This document shows positions 1 through 9,899 of a stretch of DNA of 64,000 bases, in pieces (the stretch's first letter is position 1; every line of letters begins with the position of its first letter). The notes beneath the pieces are model-generated. The model saw nothing but the letters and a program-made list of their open reading frames with translations. It was not told the DNA's origin and made no database searches. The translations under genes and the position numbers were made by a program. Source of the stretch: Marinomonas pollencensis (lineage in GTDB: Bacteria > Pseudomonadota > Gammaproteobacteria > Pseudomonadales > Marinomonadaceae); the NCBI RefSeq assembly GCF_003387375.1, contig NZ_QUNG01000003.1, positions 186,001 through 250,000 on the forward strand, read 5' to 3'.

Positions 1-204
1 AAAACACGAGAAGATCAATCTCTTACGGATAGCGCTCAAAACCAAAGGCAATGTCATTGTTGTTTTTTTGTCCAAAATAGCACCTAAAAATGGTTAATAG
101 CTTGATTTTATTTACTTTATTTAAATTGCAATCTCATTGGCTTTGAGGCATTTTCACTCTGCTCGATTGAATGACACTCTAACTAAGGAAGATGGTCTTT
201 AGGA

Positions 205-2736
205 ATGTATTCCAATAGCTTTTACTGCACTTCACTGGCTGCTTTTATTGCGCAAATAAAAGATCAAGCTACGCCTGATTTAATTCAAATATACGGCACT
301 CTCCCCGCTAAAGAAATGACCGAGTGGGTTACTACTCTAGCGTCTTTATTTCCTTCTGCTTGTCGTATTGGTATGTCTTGTGAACATCATATTTTTAATG
401 GTGAGATAAAATCTACTGGCATGACAGTTATCTTCTCATATTTTGAGAATACCACTCTTAAACATCACTGCGTGCCGTTTTCAACACAGCAAGAAGACGT
501 TGGCAATGCCCTTTTTGAGCCCTTTGTTAGCGCCTCAGATTCGACACCATCCCTTCCTTATATTGTTCTAACGGATAATAGAGAATTTCTTTCAGACACT
601 TTTTTTAATTACCCAAATGAACACCAGTGTCTTATTAGCGGCGGCAGAGCAGGGCACGCAGATAGCGCACAGAGTTGGCTTTTGTACCAAGATAAAATAC
701 TGCAAAATCATGCTCTTGCAGTCGGCTTTTTGAACCCTGACTTACTGGTACACAGAGAAATCTTTGTCGATAGCATTACCATTGGTCAGCGCATGCTGGT
801 GACCTCTAGCGATGGCTGTTTGCTAAAACGTTTAGATCACGTACCTGCACAGCAAATTTATCAACGCTGTCTGACAAATGGGGAGCATTTGCCCCTCTCA
901 GTAGCGTCTCAATTTGCGCTACAAACCATCCTTGATGGCGTTGAAGTTAATGCCGTACCACTAAAGCTCGAACACAATGGCGCCTTGACCATGAGCGAAC
1001 CGCTGGCAGAAGGCTCCCGGGTTCAATTCTTGTACATAAACCCAATTCATTCCACTTATTCAGCGACATTAAAAACCCAAGAATTAGCCTTTTTAGAGAC
1101 TCAGAGTATTTTTGTTTTCAAGTGCATTAGTCGCTACCAGGCAAACAGCCAGGCGACCAGTGACAACATGAGGCTTATCAATAACGCACAAACGGTTAAT
1201 GGTGTTTATTGTTACGGAGAGTTCTATTCTTCACCTGTTGGCACTAAGAGCCGCCAACATGCACTCACTTATGTCGCGTTTAACGAGTCCGCCTCGGGTT
1301 CTAATAAAGAGACAAAGGCGCTCAAATTAGCAACTAATGAAAACCCTATATTTCCTATTCTCAATTTGATCAACAATACCTTGTTAGACATTGAGCAGGA
1401 GCGAAAGTCCCTTTCTCTGTGCAAAAATAGCGCTATTGAAAACAGCTGGCTTTATGATTTTCAGACCGGGTTACTCAACCGCTACGCCCTGTTAAGCCGG
1501 TTACAAAACGACAATGACATAGTGCATTTAGCGGTAGTTAAAATTCGTAATTTCAGCTTAATCAATGAACAGTATGGCTACAGTGTTGCCGATGATCTCG
1601 TGGCACAACTTGCTCACCAACTAAAACATCAACTAACGGCAGGTGGTGAAAAACTGGGATTCATATGCTATCGACTGTCGGCCAATGAAATTGCGGTATC
1701 TATTGATCACCAGATTTCCCCTAAAAGAGCCCTTCAGGTTTTTCATCAATTGATAGAAAACATTGAAGAAGGTGTTTTTACTTCTTCCGATTCCGTTAAA
1801 GATATACTCACTTTAACCTTGTCAGTTGGCCTTGCTTCGATCAAAGACAATGACGGCCGTATTTTATCTAAACATGAGCATTTATTAATTCAAGCCAGTG
1901 AAGCCAGACGCATTGCCCAAAGCAACAACCTACCACTTGCTTGGAATGGGGATAATCACCTAGATGCGGCTTCCGGAGAAAATTTAGAATGGATTCAAAC
2001 TATCCGCCAAGCTTTAGAACAAGATAAGGTATACCCCTATTTTCAACCTTGTTTTGACAGCCAAAGTGGCCAACAAATTAGCGCTGAAGCTTTATTGAGG
2101 GTCGAAATAGACGGGCAAGTAGTAGGACCTTTTGCTTTTCTTAATTTGATCAAACAAACCCAACTTTACCCAAAAATCACTCAGCTAATGCTGGCTCAGT
2201 GTGAGCGCTTACTTAACCAGTATCCTACAGTCCAACTGGCACTGAATTTATCCATACTGGATTTCAAAAATGATAAAACTTTAGCTGTGTTGAGGGACTT
2301 TTTCCGACGCAATCAGGTCTTAGGGCGCTTAACTCTTGAGATTACCGAATCTGAATCTATTCAAGATTACGAGTGGATAAACCCTATTTTGAGGGAATTT
2401 CGCCAAGCCGGCGCACTACTGGCGATTGACGATTTTGGCGCTGGGTATTCTAATTTAGAAAAGCTCATTTCATTAGAGCCTGACATTCTGAAACTGGATG
2501 GCAGCATTATTAAAAACATTGATCACGATAAAAAAATGCAAAAGCTGGTTGTTAGCATCAACAAACTGGCTCACTCGTTAGACATAAAAACCCAAGCCGA
2601 ATTTGTTCACAGCCAAGCGGTAAAAGATTTCCTTGTGGATATTGGCGTGGATTATCTACAGGGTTTTCATCTAGCAACACCGTTAAGTGAACAGCAGTGG
2701 ATAAAAACCCTAATCGAGCAGCCCAGCTTTGATTAA
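205..2736 (+). CDS. FIST-GGDEF-EAL c-di-GMP signalling protein, probable phosphodiesterase
   Basis: 843 aa, no membrane segment, so probably cytoplasmic. The first ~390 residues resemble FIST N and FIST C sensory domains, which are thought to bind small ligands such as amino acids. A GGDEF domain (about 420-570) and an EAL domain (about 590-835) follow. The GGDEF signature is degenerate (SANEI where GGDEF is expected), so cyclase activity is unlikely. The EAL domain keeps EALLR, the Asn of LALNLS, the Glu of LEITES, the DDFG aspartates, the Lys of LKLD and a later Glu in QAEF. I infer an active c-di-GMP phosphodiesterase gated by FIST and perhaps by GTP binding to the dead GGDEF. AGGA lies directly against the ATG, a poor Shine-Dalgarno spacing, so the start is only fairly sure. 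It ends convergently against epmA with a 4-base overlap. Confidence 0.85.
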   Translation: MYSNSFYCTSLAAFIAQIKDQATPDLIQIYGTLPAKEMTEWVTTLASLFPSACRIGMSCEHHIFNGEIKSTGMTVIFSYFENTTLKHHCVPFSTQQEDVGNALFEPFVSASDSTPSLPYIVLTDNREFLSDTFFNYPNEHQCLISGGRAGHADSAQSWLLYQDKILQNHALAVGFLNPDLLVHREIFVDSITIGQRMLVTSSDGCLLKRLDHVPAQQIYQRCLTNGEHLPLSVASQFALQTILDGVEVNAVPLKLEHNGALTMSEPLAEGSRVQFLYINPIHSTYSATLKTQELAFLETQSIFVFKCISRYQANSQATSDNMRLINNAQTVNGVYCYGEFYSSPVGTKSRQHALTYVAFNESASGSNKETKALKLATNENPIFPILNLINNTLLDIEQERKSLSLCKNSAIENSWLYDFQTGLLNRYALLSRLQNDNDIVHLAVVKIRNFSLINEQYGYSVADDLVAQLAHQLKHQLTAGGEKLGFICYRLSANEIAVSIDHQISPKRALQVFHQLIENIEEGVFTSSDSVKDILTLTLSVGLASIKDNDGRILSKHEHLLIQASEARRIAQSNNLPLAWNGDNHLDAASGENLEWIQTIRQALEQDKVYPYFQPCFDSQSGQQISAEALLRVEIDGQVVGPFAFLNLIKQTQLYPKITQLMLAQCERLLNQYPTVQLALNLSILDFKNDKTLAVLRDFFRRNQVLGRLTLEITESESIQDYEWINPILREFRQAGALLAIDDFGAGYSNLEKLISLEPDILKLDGSIIKNIDHDKKMQKLVVSINKLAHSLDIKTQAEFVHSQAVKDFLVDIGVDYLQGFHLATPLSEQQWIKTLIEQPSFD

Positions 2737-3710
2737 GCCCTCTGGTGCGCAAACGGGAGCACCGCTTCTATGTGCTGGTTATTGCTCAGTAACATCAACA
2801 ACCTATCTACCCCTAAGGCGACTCCAGCACAGTCAGGCAAACCTGCATTTAACGCACTAATCAAGCGCTCATCGAACTGACGCTGGGCCAAACCTAGCGC
2901 TTGACGAGCTTGCTTATCTTGATTAAAACGCCGTTGCTGCTCTTGGGCATCGGTTAACTCATAGTAACCATTCGCTAACTCCATACCTTGCCAATAGAGT
3001 TCAAAACGCGCCGCGACCGACTGGCCTTTCTGATCTTGATAAACTTTGGCTAACGCCGCTTGCGTTACGGGATAATCATGAATGAAGCAAGGCATATTCT
3101 GACCAATAGCAGGCTCTATAACAGTGGAAAATAGCAACTCTAATAAAGTATCCCGGTCTTCTTCTTGAAGACCGTATTCAGTGTGCTCATGGGCTGCTTG
3201 CTGTAATACTTCTAAGGGCACAGTAAAAGGATCAATGCTGAGGTGGCGCATAAAAGCTTGTTGATAGCTGAGTCGCTCGCATTCTAGCGTCTCCACTGAC
3301 AATATTTTCGCCAACAGCTGCTCTATCTCGTCCATAAGCTGCCAGTGGTCAAAACCCACGCGATACCATTCCAACATAGTGAATTCAATACTATGACGAC
3401 GGCCAATCTCTTCTGCTCGAAACACCTTGCCAAGCTGATAAATAGAGCCACTGCCCGCGCACAATAGGCGTTTCATAGCGTATTCTGGGGATGTTTGTAG
3501 ATAGTAAGTCAGCGGTTTTCCGAGGGATGTCGTCTCGCTGGTCAACACCTCAATATGGGGGTCAGTAATACTGGCTAATGACAAGCAAGGGGTATCAACT
3601 TCCAACACATTTCTGGCGCTAAAAAAATCGCGGATCACTGAGAACAGCTGGGCACGCTTGTGCAAAATTGCAATATCCGCACTGGGTTGCCACAAAGACG
3701 CATCGTACAT
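2733..3710 (-). CDS. epmA: EF-P--(R)-beta-lysine ligase EpmA (PoxA/GenX)
   Basis: 325 aa from the ATG at 3710, the same length as E. coli EpmA; the longer reading frame from 3746 adds 12 residues with no family match. It is a stand-alone class II lysyl-tRNA-synthetase catalytic domain without the anticodon-binding domain. Motif 2 is visible as FRAEEIGRRHSIEFTMLEWYR-like sequence around residue 100, and motif 3 as GVALGVDRLLML near the C-terminus. The enzyme activates (R)-beta-lysine and attaches it to a lysine of elongation factor P. Its substrate EF-P and the aminomutase EpmB are encoded 7 kb downstream in this window. Confidence 0.95.
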   Translation of the reverse strand: MYDASLWQPSADIAILHKRAQLFSVIRDFFSARNVLEVDTPCLSLASITDPHIEVLTSETTSLGKPLTYYLQTSPEYAMKRLLCAGSGSIYQLGKVFRAEEIGRRHSIEFTMLEWYRVGFDHWQLMDEIEQLLAKILSVETLECERLSYQQAFMRHLSIDPFTVPLEVLQQAAHEHTEYGLQEEDRDTLLELLFSTVIEPAIGQNMPCFIHDYPVTQAALAKVYQDQKGQSVAARFELYWQGMELANGYYELTDAQEQQRRFNQDKQARQALGLAQRQFDERLISALNAGLPDCAGVALGVDRLLMLLSNNQHIEAVLPFAHQRA

Positions 3711-3785
3711 AGAAAAGGCCCTGTTAAAAAGAACACATAATAACAAAAGCCTTTCTTCGGTGAGACAGAAATACCAACAAGGTGT

Positions 3786-4949
3786 TTATGCGTCAGGTAA
3801 GCCTCGGACTTCAGACTCGCTGACGACTCTGTTGCGCCCTCTAGCCTTGGCAAAATACATGCATCGATCCGCTCTTCTAACCAGATCGGAAAACGAGTCT
3901 TGTTCGTTTCCTACCGCAATACCAGCACTGATAGTGACACTAAAGTTCTCGGAGCCGGAATAATGGAAAACATGCTCAGCAACGACCTTCTTGACTCTTT
4001 CAGCAAGTACTCGGCTCTCCTCTTCCGTAGCGAACAAAAGTGCTACCATTTCTTCTCCTCCATATCGAAAGACATCTTTATGGGGAAACAGCTCTTTATG
4101 AATAATGCTGCTGATTGCGGACAATACAGTATCACCATAATTATGTCCGTATTGATCATTCACCTTTTTAAATAAATCAATATCAAAAAATATTACGGAA
4201 AGCGGTTTTATATTTTTTTCTTTTAGCATCCTAGGACCCATTTCATCTAAATAACTACGTCGATAAAGACGCGTTAATCGATCGAAAATAGCCACATTTC
4301 TAAGATCTGTCATGTACCGCTGAGATAGACGCAAACTGACAAAAATACTTAATGAAAACAACCCGACAATGATAATCAAGCCCATATATACTTGATTCAG
4401 GATTTCGCGATTTAAATCACTTACATACAGCCCAGTACCAACTACCCATCCCCATGGTTTAAACAAAGCAACATAACTAAGCTTTTTAGCTAGCTCATCT
4501 TCGCCTGGTTTTGACCAGTAATAAGACACAAAGCCGTTCTCGTTCTGTTGGATAATCGATATAATCGACCGTACATAGAACTTACCATTTTTGTCTTTAA
4601 CATTTATTAAAGACTTACCCAATTTGCTCTTATTATAAGGGTGCATGATCATCACCCCTTCGGTATTAAGTACCCAAAAGTAGCCATGCTCAGAGTACTT
4701 CAGCTTCTTCACATAGGCTAGAAACTGTTGCTGCGCTTCTTCTTTGGTTAAGGCGCCTTCCAGAGAGCTTTCATAAACCTCTCGCATTAGGCTGATGGCG
4801 GTATCTACTTGAGAATGAATCAGAACTTTTCGTTCTTTAAGTATTGAGCTATAAAGGTGCCAAACGATCGCTATTAACAAGACAAGCATACTAATCAAGC
4901 TAACAAGTGAAAGTGTCAGCATGTGTTTTTTAAATTTGGAATAACGCAT
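3786..4949 (-). CDS. Membrane diguanylate cyclase with periplasmic single Cache domain
   Basis: 387 aa from the ATG at 4949; an upstream extension to 5084 lacks family-like sequence, so the start MRYSKFKK just before the first membrane helix was chosen. Architecture: TM helix (about 10-32), periplasmic sCache_2-like domain (about 40-195, with HGYFWVLN and WGWVVGTGLYV motifs), second TM helix (about 200-222), and a C-terminal GGDEF domain. The signature is YGGEEM, a functional variant of GGDEF, so it should make c-di-GMP from two GTP. The RxxD inhibitory site is absent (HKD instead). Cache domains of this kind usually sense small carboxylates; the ligand is not known here. Confidence 0.88.
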   Translation of the reverse strand: MRYSKFKKHMLTLSLVSLISMLVLLIAIVWHLYSSILKERKVLIHSQVDTAISLMREVYESSLEGALTKEEAQQQFLAYVKKLKYSEHGYFWVLNTEGVMIMHPYNKSKLGKSLINVKDKNGKFYVRSIISIIQQNENGFVSYYWSKPGEDELAKKLSYVALFKPWGWVVGTGLYVSDLNREILNQVYMGLIIIVGLFSLSIFVSLRLSQRYMTDLRNVAIFDRLTRLYRRSYLDEMGPRMLKEKNIKPLSVIFFDIDLFKKVNDQYGHNYGDTVLSAISSIIHKELFPHKDVFRYGGEEMVALLFATEEESRVLAERVKKVVAEHVFHYSGSENFSVTISAGIAVGNEQDSFSDLVRRADRCMYFAKARGRNRVVSESEVRGLPDA

Positions 4950-5215
4950 CAAAAATATACCAGTTAAGAAAACTCTGAGATTCAATACACCTTGCTCATA
5001 GTTTGTCCTACTTAATAGGAAAAACTGTTTTTCACTGGGTAATCCTAGCCCATAAAAACAGTTTTTAAATAATGGAAGAGTCATTAAAAAAACGCTTCAT
5101 TCCTATTTTAACACAGCCTTTTTGATGAGCGGAAAGATAGCTTCTACTTTTTGGTAATTTAATGGTACTTCTTATTCACAATAACGTGAATAAACTCAAC
5201 AAGATGGTAACGGGA

Positions 5216-6139
5216 TCACATTTTCATCAAACTGCGGATGTGACTAAAAGCACATCGACCTAAAGCATCAAGGTGATAGCCACCTTCCAATACTGACACT
5301 AGCCGCCCCTGACAATACTGTTCCGCGATCTCCACCAGCTGCTCGGTAATCCATTGGAAATCATTATCTTCTAGACGAAGTTGTCCCATCGGGTCAGACT
5401 TATGTGCGTCAAAGCCAGCTGAAATCATGACCAATTCCGGTTTAAACAAGGCTAATCTAGGCAATAGGACATCCGTCATCGCAGCGCGGAATTCCTCACT
5501 ACCACTTCCTGCAGCTAGGGGCATGTGTAAAATATTGTCATGGGAAACGCCAGGGTCAGCGTAAGGATAAAAAGGGTGTTGATAACTCGACGCATACAAC
5601 ACGCTCTCATTACCGTTGAAAATCGCCTCCGTACCATTACCATGATGTACATCAAAATCAATAATAGCGATGCGTTTAAGGTTATAATGTGCCATGGCAT
5701 GTTTCGCACCGACAGCCACATTATTGAAAAAACAAAATCCCATTGCTCTGTCTGTTTCGGCATGATGACCTGGGGGTCTGACCGCACAAAATGCGTTGTC
5801 CATTGCCCCTTTCATTACAAGATCAACCGCTTGCACCACAGCCCCAGCAGCGTGAATGGCCGCCTCCAAAGTGTGTGGCATTAATAGGGTTTCAGGCTCA
5901 ACTTCAAGCTGGCCTTGTTCAGGCGCTTTTGCAAAAATGGTATCGACATAATCCACACTATGCGCTGCGGCTAATTGCGCTCGTGTCGCCGCTTGAGCCT
6001 CGATACAGCGCAAATAATCCAGTAACTGCCCAGCAATCAAACGATCTCGAATTGCCCCTAAGCGCTTGGGAGATTCTGGGTGCGCGGCGCCCATATCATG
6101 TTTATCGCACTGGTTGTGAGTGATGTACGCGGTCGTCAT
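5216..6139 (-). CDS. Histone deacetylase-family Zn-dependent amidohydrolase
   Basis: 307 aa from the ATG at 6139, preferred over 6154 because the family begins just before the first strand (MTTAYITH). It matches the class II HDAC/acetylpolyamine amidohydrolase fold: RPPGHHAE (catalytic His pair about 125-126), FCFFNNVA, DFDVHHGNGT with Zn ligands Asp163 and His165, SAGFDAH with the third Zn ligand, and EGGYH near the C-terminus. It would remove acetyl groups from lysine or polyamine-type substrates; the substrate cannot be told from sequence. It is divergent from the PatZ-like acetyltransferase gene starting 144 bp away, a suggestive writer/eraser pairing that remains inference. Confidence 0.9.
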   Translation of the reverse strand: MTTAYITHNQCDKHDMGAAHPESPKRLGAIRDRLIAGQLLDYLRCIEAQAATRAQLAAAHSVDYVDTIFAKAPEQGQLEVEPETLLMPHTLEAAIHAAGAVVQAVDLVMKGAMDNAFCAVRPPGHHAETDRAMGFCFFNNVAVGAKHAMAHYNLKRIAIIDFDVHHGNGTEAIFNGNESVLYASSYQHPFYPYADPGVSHDNILHMPLAAGSGSEEFRAAMTDVLLPRLALFKPELVMISAGFDAHKSDPMGQLRLEDNDFQWITEQLVEIAEQYCQGRLVSVLEGGYHLDALGRCAFSHIRSLMKM

Positions 6140-6282
6140 GTTGCAGCCATCCATTTTTATTCTTTTATGTATTAAGCAATTCGTTTTATGCTGAGTGAAA
6201 TCAAAACATAAATTGAGCCAAATGCGCTATTCTACTATGGTCTACCAGCCCATTTTGGGTCTGCATTGAGAGGAGAGTCCCT

Positions 6283-8685
6283 TTGTCACAGCATGCTTTG
6301 CAAACTCTTTTAGCCCCCTCTTCCGCGATCGTGCTCACCGGTCAGGACCCTACCGATCCTATTCTCATCACTTTGTTGCAAGCACTTAGTAAAACCAATA
6401 AAGAGCTCACATTGGTCGGAGTAATACCAGAATGGGATGCGAAGCAGCTCTGTGTCAATCATTATGCCTCTTGCCATCAACTGAACAAGCCTTACGACGT
6501 CGCAATTTTTGCTGGGAAAACGAACCAACCTATGCGTGACATTATTGCCGATTGTGGTCGCGCAGGTATTCACTCATTACTGATGCTCTCTTGGACGGGG
6601 GAAGACGTAAACGAGATTCAGCATTATTTAAGACTGTACAATGTACGTTTATTGGGCCCTAACAGCTTTGGTATATGCCGCCCTAAAAAAGGCTTCTCTG
6701 CTTGGCTTGGCCTTACTCATCCGCTACCAGGCAGGCTGGCACTTATGTCACAATCTGGCACCGTCGCTAGTGCACTTGTCGATTGGGCAAGCTGGCAAGG
6801 AATTGGCTTTTCACAGGTTGTAGCTATGGGCTCACCTGTCGATGTAATGCCGTCACAAATTCTCGACTTTCTCTCCAATGATTTTGAAAGTCAGGCCATC
6901 TTAATGTACCTACAAAGCGTCGGCCAACCGACTCGTTTTCTCAGCAGCCTACGCGCCGCCAGCCGAAGTAAGCCGGTCGCCGTTGTTACCGAGCACAATC
7001 TCGGCGCAGACCCTAGAGTATTGGATGCAGCGTTAATGCGTACTGGTGCCGTACGGGGCCGCCGCTTAAACGATTTGATCGGTGCGGCTTCTGTGATGAC
7101 CAATGCTCGTCGCATCAAAGAAGGTTCCCTGATGATCATAGGTAATGGTGCAGGACCTGGCGAATTAGCGGCTCAAAGAGCTGCTGAGCTAAATCTTTCG
7201 TTATTAAAACCTGACCCAGTGCTGCGTGAACAACTGGAAAATATTGTTAGTCAGCGCGGTCATATTGGGCCAGTCAGTACAGTCTGGGCAAGTTGTCCAA
7301 GCAATGTTTTTGTGGACCTGGCACACACAACATTAAACAGCCAATCCTGCGGGGCGGTGCTATTAATGTTAAGCCCCACCGCTCTTATTGATTTATCTTC
7401 TTTTTGCGAGCAGGTCACCGCCCTGCATCGAAAGCAGAAAAAACTCATCATGGTATGTTTACTCGGTGGCGGTGATATCATTGCCATGCGAACCCGCCTG
7501 AATGAGGCTGGCATCCCAACATTCCGCACCCCTGAGACCGCCATTGAAGGCTTTCAGTTTCTGGAACAATTTCAGCGAAACCAACAACTTGCAAAACAAT
7601 CTCCTGACAGTAATGCGGCCAGTCAACAGTTAAATATTGAACAAGCCAGAAAACACTTGAAAACTTTTATTCGGCAAGGAAAAACTCAGCTCAGTGCCAT
7701 CGACTTCGCCCCAGTGCTGGCTTTATTTAATCTTAGTTTTGCCAATTTTCCCCGCTCACAAAGTGTCATTAATGCCGCCTTACATGTACGCATTTTTCGC
7801 GACCCTGTTTTTGGTACCGCGATCGGCGTAGCGTTAGGGGGCTCCGACCAAGGGTCACCACAAAAAAGTGAAGTGGTCGGCCTACCACCACTAAACACAT
7901 TACTGGCTCGAGATCTTATCTCTCAGTTATTGCCTCCAGGGAATTACCCTCATATTGAAGCATTATTGCTTAATGTCTCCAGTTTGGCGTGTGAACTGCC
8001 CGAGTGCCAAACCTTACAGCTAAGCAAGCTCTATATAGATCAATATGATTGCCTAAACGGCGATATAGACATCAGATTAGCACCTTGTACCAACAAACGA
8101 CGCTACGATCATCTGGCCATCCAACCCTATCCACGTCACTGGGTCAGTCATGTTACATTACGAGATGGCAGCCAAACCACAGTGCGGCCAGTACGGCCAG
8201 AGGATTCCCCCTTGATTGCCGACTTTGTCCGTGGCATGTCCAAGGAAACTCGTTATTTACGCTTCATCTCAAACATTGAAGAGCTCACGCCTCGTATGCT
8301 TTCCACCATGTCGCACATTGACTACGATCGAGAAATGGCCTTTATGGCCGTGCATAATGTCGACGGCAAGGATCGCTTGATTGGCACCTCGCGTTATATT
8401 GACAATTTTGATGACCAAAGTTGTGAGTTTGCGGTGGTATTGGACGATGATTTCCAAGGACTGGGATTGGCATCTTACTTAATGAAGCAGCTATTCTTGG
8501 CCGCTGCCGACAAAGGGATTCGAGTTATGCAAGGTATTGTATTGGCAGAAAATAAACGCATGATCACCTTCTGCAAACACCTAGGCTTCGGTATTCAAAG
8601 AGACCCTGATGATATTAGCCAAGTGATTGCCACTGTGGCCTTGAACAAACAATTTATTGATAGCTTAGGCAGTAAAAAACAATAA
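6283..8685 (+). CDS. PatZ/Pka-like protein with acyl-CoA synthetase (ADP-forming) domains and C-terminal GNAT
   Basis: 800 aa. It starts at TTG with a good AGGAGAG ribosome site 6 bases before. Domains: CoA-binding Rossmann domain (about 1-130, GPNSFGIC), succinyl-CoA-synthetase-like flavodoxin domains (about 140-440), a very short ATP-grasp remnant (about 455-620) and a GNAT domain (about 640-785, FQGLGLASYLM acetyl-CoA loop). E. coli PatZ is about 886 aa. Here the stretch that normally carries GYPVALK/HKSDVGG is missing between LSFANFPRSQ (about 485) and RDPVFGTAIG, so ATP binding must be lost. By family, it acetylates lysines on metabolic enzymes such as acetyl-CoA synthetase. Confidence 0.85.
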   Translation: MSQHALQTLLAPSSAIVLTGQDPTDPILITLLQALSKTNKELTLVGVIPEWDAKQLCVNHYASCHQLNKPYDVAIFAGKTNQPMRDIIADCGRAGIHSLLMLSWTGEDVNEIQHYLRLYNVRLLGPNSFGICRPKKGFSAWLGLTHPLPGRLALMSQSGTVASALVDWASWQGIGFSQVVAMGSPVDVMPSQILDFLSNDFESQAILMYLQSVGQPTRFLSSLRAASRSKPVAVVTEHNLGADPRVLDAALMRTGAVRGRRLNDLIGAASVMTNARRIKEGSLMIIGNGAGPGELAAQRAAELNLSLLKPDPVLREQLENIVSQRGHIGPVSTVWASCPSNVFVDLAHTTLNSQSCGAVLLMLSPTALIDLSSFCEQVTALHRKQKKLIMVCLLGGGDIIAMRTRLNEAGIPTFRTPETAIEGFQFLEQFQRNQQLAKQSPDSNAASQQLNIEQARKHLKTFIRQGKTQLSAIDFAPVLALFNLSFANFPRSQSVINAALHVRIFRDPVFGTAIGVALGGSDQGSPQKSEVVGLPPLNTLLARDLISQLLPPGNYPHIEALLLNVSSLACELPECQTLQLSKLYIDQYDCLNGDIDIRLAPCTNKRRYDHLAIQPYPRHWVSHVTLRDGSQTTVRPVRPEDSPLIADFVRGMSKETRYLRFISNIEELTPRMLSTMSHIDYDREMAFMAVHNVDGKDRLIGTSRYIDNFDDQSCEFAVVLDDDFQGLGLASYLMKQLFLAAADKGIRVMQGIVLAENKRMITFCKHLGFGIQRDPDDISQVIATVALNKQFIDSLGSKKQ

Positions 8686-8746
8686 AAAGCCCGAGCTTAA
8701 ACCTTCGATTTTTTATCTATTTCCTAGCAATATTGCAATTAGCACA

Positions 8747-8797
8747 GGAAGGTGCGATTAACTCATCTCTGCCCCTTAGGGCATGGTCGCACCTTCC
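8747..8797. terminator. Nested inverted repeat between convergent acetyltransferase and porin genes
   Basis: An 11-bp perfect stem, GGAAGGTGCGA at 8747-8757 with TCGCACCTTCC at 8787-8797. An inner GCCC/GGGC hairpin lies at 8771-8782. It lies between two convergent genes and probably ends transcription from one or both sides, although the T-tract is weak. Confidence 0.6.
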
Positions 8798-8807
8798 TTA
8801 ATCAAGA

Positions 8808-9899
8808 TTAAAAATTGTACTGAGCACTCACAGCAATCTCATTTTTTCCCAGCTGGTTTGAGGCATCATCGTAGTGAAAGTCGCTACTTGAGCTGTAGTT
8901 AGTATCTATATCACCATCGTTATGACGATATTCCACCCAAGTCAGCGCATTCGAAGTAATATTGTATTCAACACCTAACTTATAAGAACGCACCGCTTCA
9001 TACGCATCCGCCAAGGCACTACCAGAACGACGCTGCTGCCCATAACCTGTATAGAAGCGATATTGATTCATAACATACGCTCCAACCAAGTCATATGAGT
9101 TAAGGTCCGTTTCTGAGTTTGATGAAGCGCCGTTATCAGCACGGCTTCCTAAATAAACAAACGCAGCATAAAAATCCCCCACATCGTAATCCGCACCAAC
9201 ACCATAGGTGTTAATTTCAGCATCCTTGTCGAAGGTTTGGTTAGCAACCGCTGCCCTAAGGTTTAACCCTATGCCCGTGTCGTACACAATCGCGGCTGAA
9301 TAAGCGTTATTCTGCTCTTCGTTCTCCATTTCTCCAATATTCGTACCTGTAACGTCGGTGCCATCTTCATTATGAAATTGATAACCCGCTTGAACGGTCA
9401 ACGGACCATATTGATTAGTGTAAATAACCTGCCCAGATTGCCGTGACTCTCCATACATGCCATCTTGTGCTTCCATTCCCCATTGATCGAATATATCAAT
9501 CGTGCCAACAAGGCTTGTATAGACTGGTGTATATTGCTGTCCAAACGCAAGCTTGCCCTTATCTCCAAAATCCACACCAAGGTACATATATCGAGTCTTA
9601 AACTCATTACCATCGTCCGTCTCGCCGGCTGCTTGCCATTCGGCTTTACCAAATAAAGAGACCTCTTGATTGACCTGACTGGAGCCTTTTAAGCCTAAGC
9701 GCGCCGATGACGTCATATCACCTTGAGTATCCGTCGAATTATCATCCGAGTTATTCGCACCCTCATTCGTGGCATCGATCTCTACTCGACCATAAACATC
9801 TAGCGTTTGACCGCTCGTGTTATAGACATTCGCGGCGTGTGCTGGTGTCAGCATGACCATGGCTAGGGGTATAACATACGCTAACATTGTCCTGTTCAT
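8808..9899 (-). CDS. OmpC/OmpF-type general porin
   Basis: 363 aa with a clear signal peptide (MNRTMLAYVIPL...PAHA, cleavage after about residue 22), followed by the porin start motif TLDVYGRVE. The body has alternating beta-strand segments with acidic loops and ends in AVSAQYNF, with the C-terminal aromatic residue that BAM recognises. It should form a 16-stranded trimeric outer-membrane channel for small solutes. AGAGGATC sits about 9 bases before the ATG, supporting this start. A 445-bp upstream region, typical of a regulated porin, precedes it. Confidence 0.92.
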   Translation of the reverse strand: MNRTMLAYVIPLAMVMLTPAHAANVYNTSGQTLDVYGRVEIDATNEGANNSDDNSTDTQGDMTSSARLGLKGSSQVNQEVSLFGKAEWQAAGETDDGNEFKTRYMYLGVDFGDKGKLAFGQQYTPVYTSLVGTIDIFDQWGMEAQDGMYGESRQSGQVIYTNQYGPLTVQAGYQFHNEDGTDVTGTNIGEMENEEQNNAYSAAIVYDTGIGLNLRAAVANQTFDKDAEINTYGVGADYDVGDFYAAFVYLGSRADNGASSNSETDLNSYDLVGAYVMNQYRFYTGYGQQRRSGSALADAYEAVRSYKLGVEYNITSNALTWVEYRHNDGDIDTNYSSSSDFHYDDASNQLGKNEIAVSAQYNF

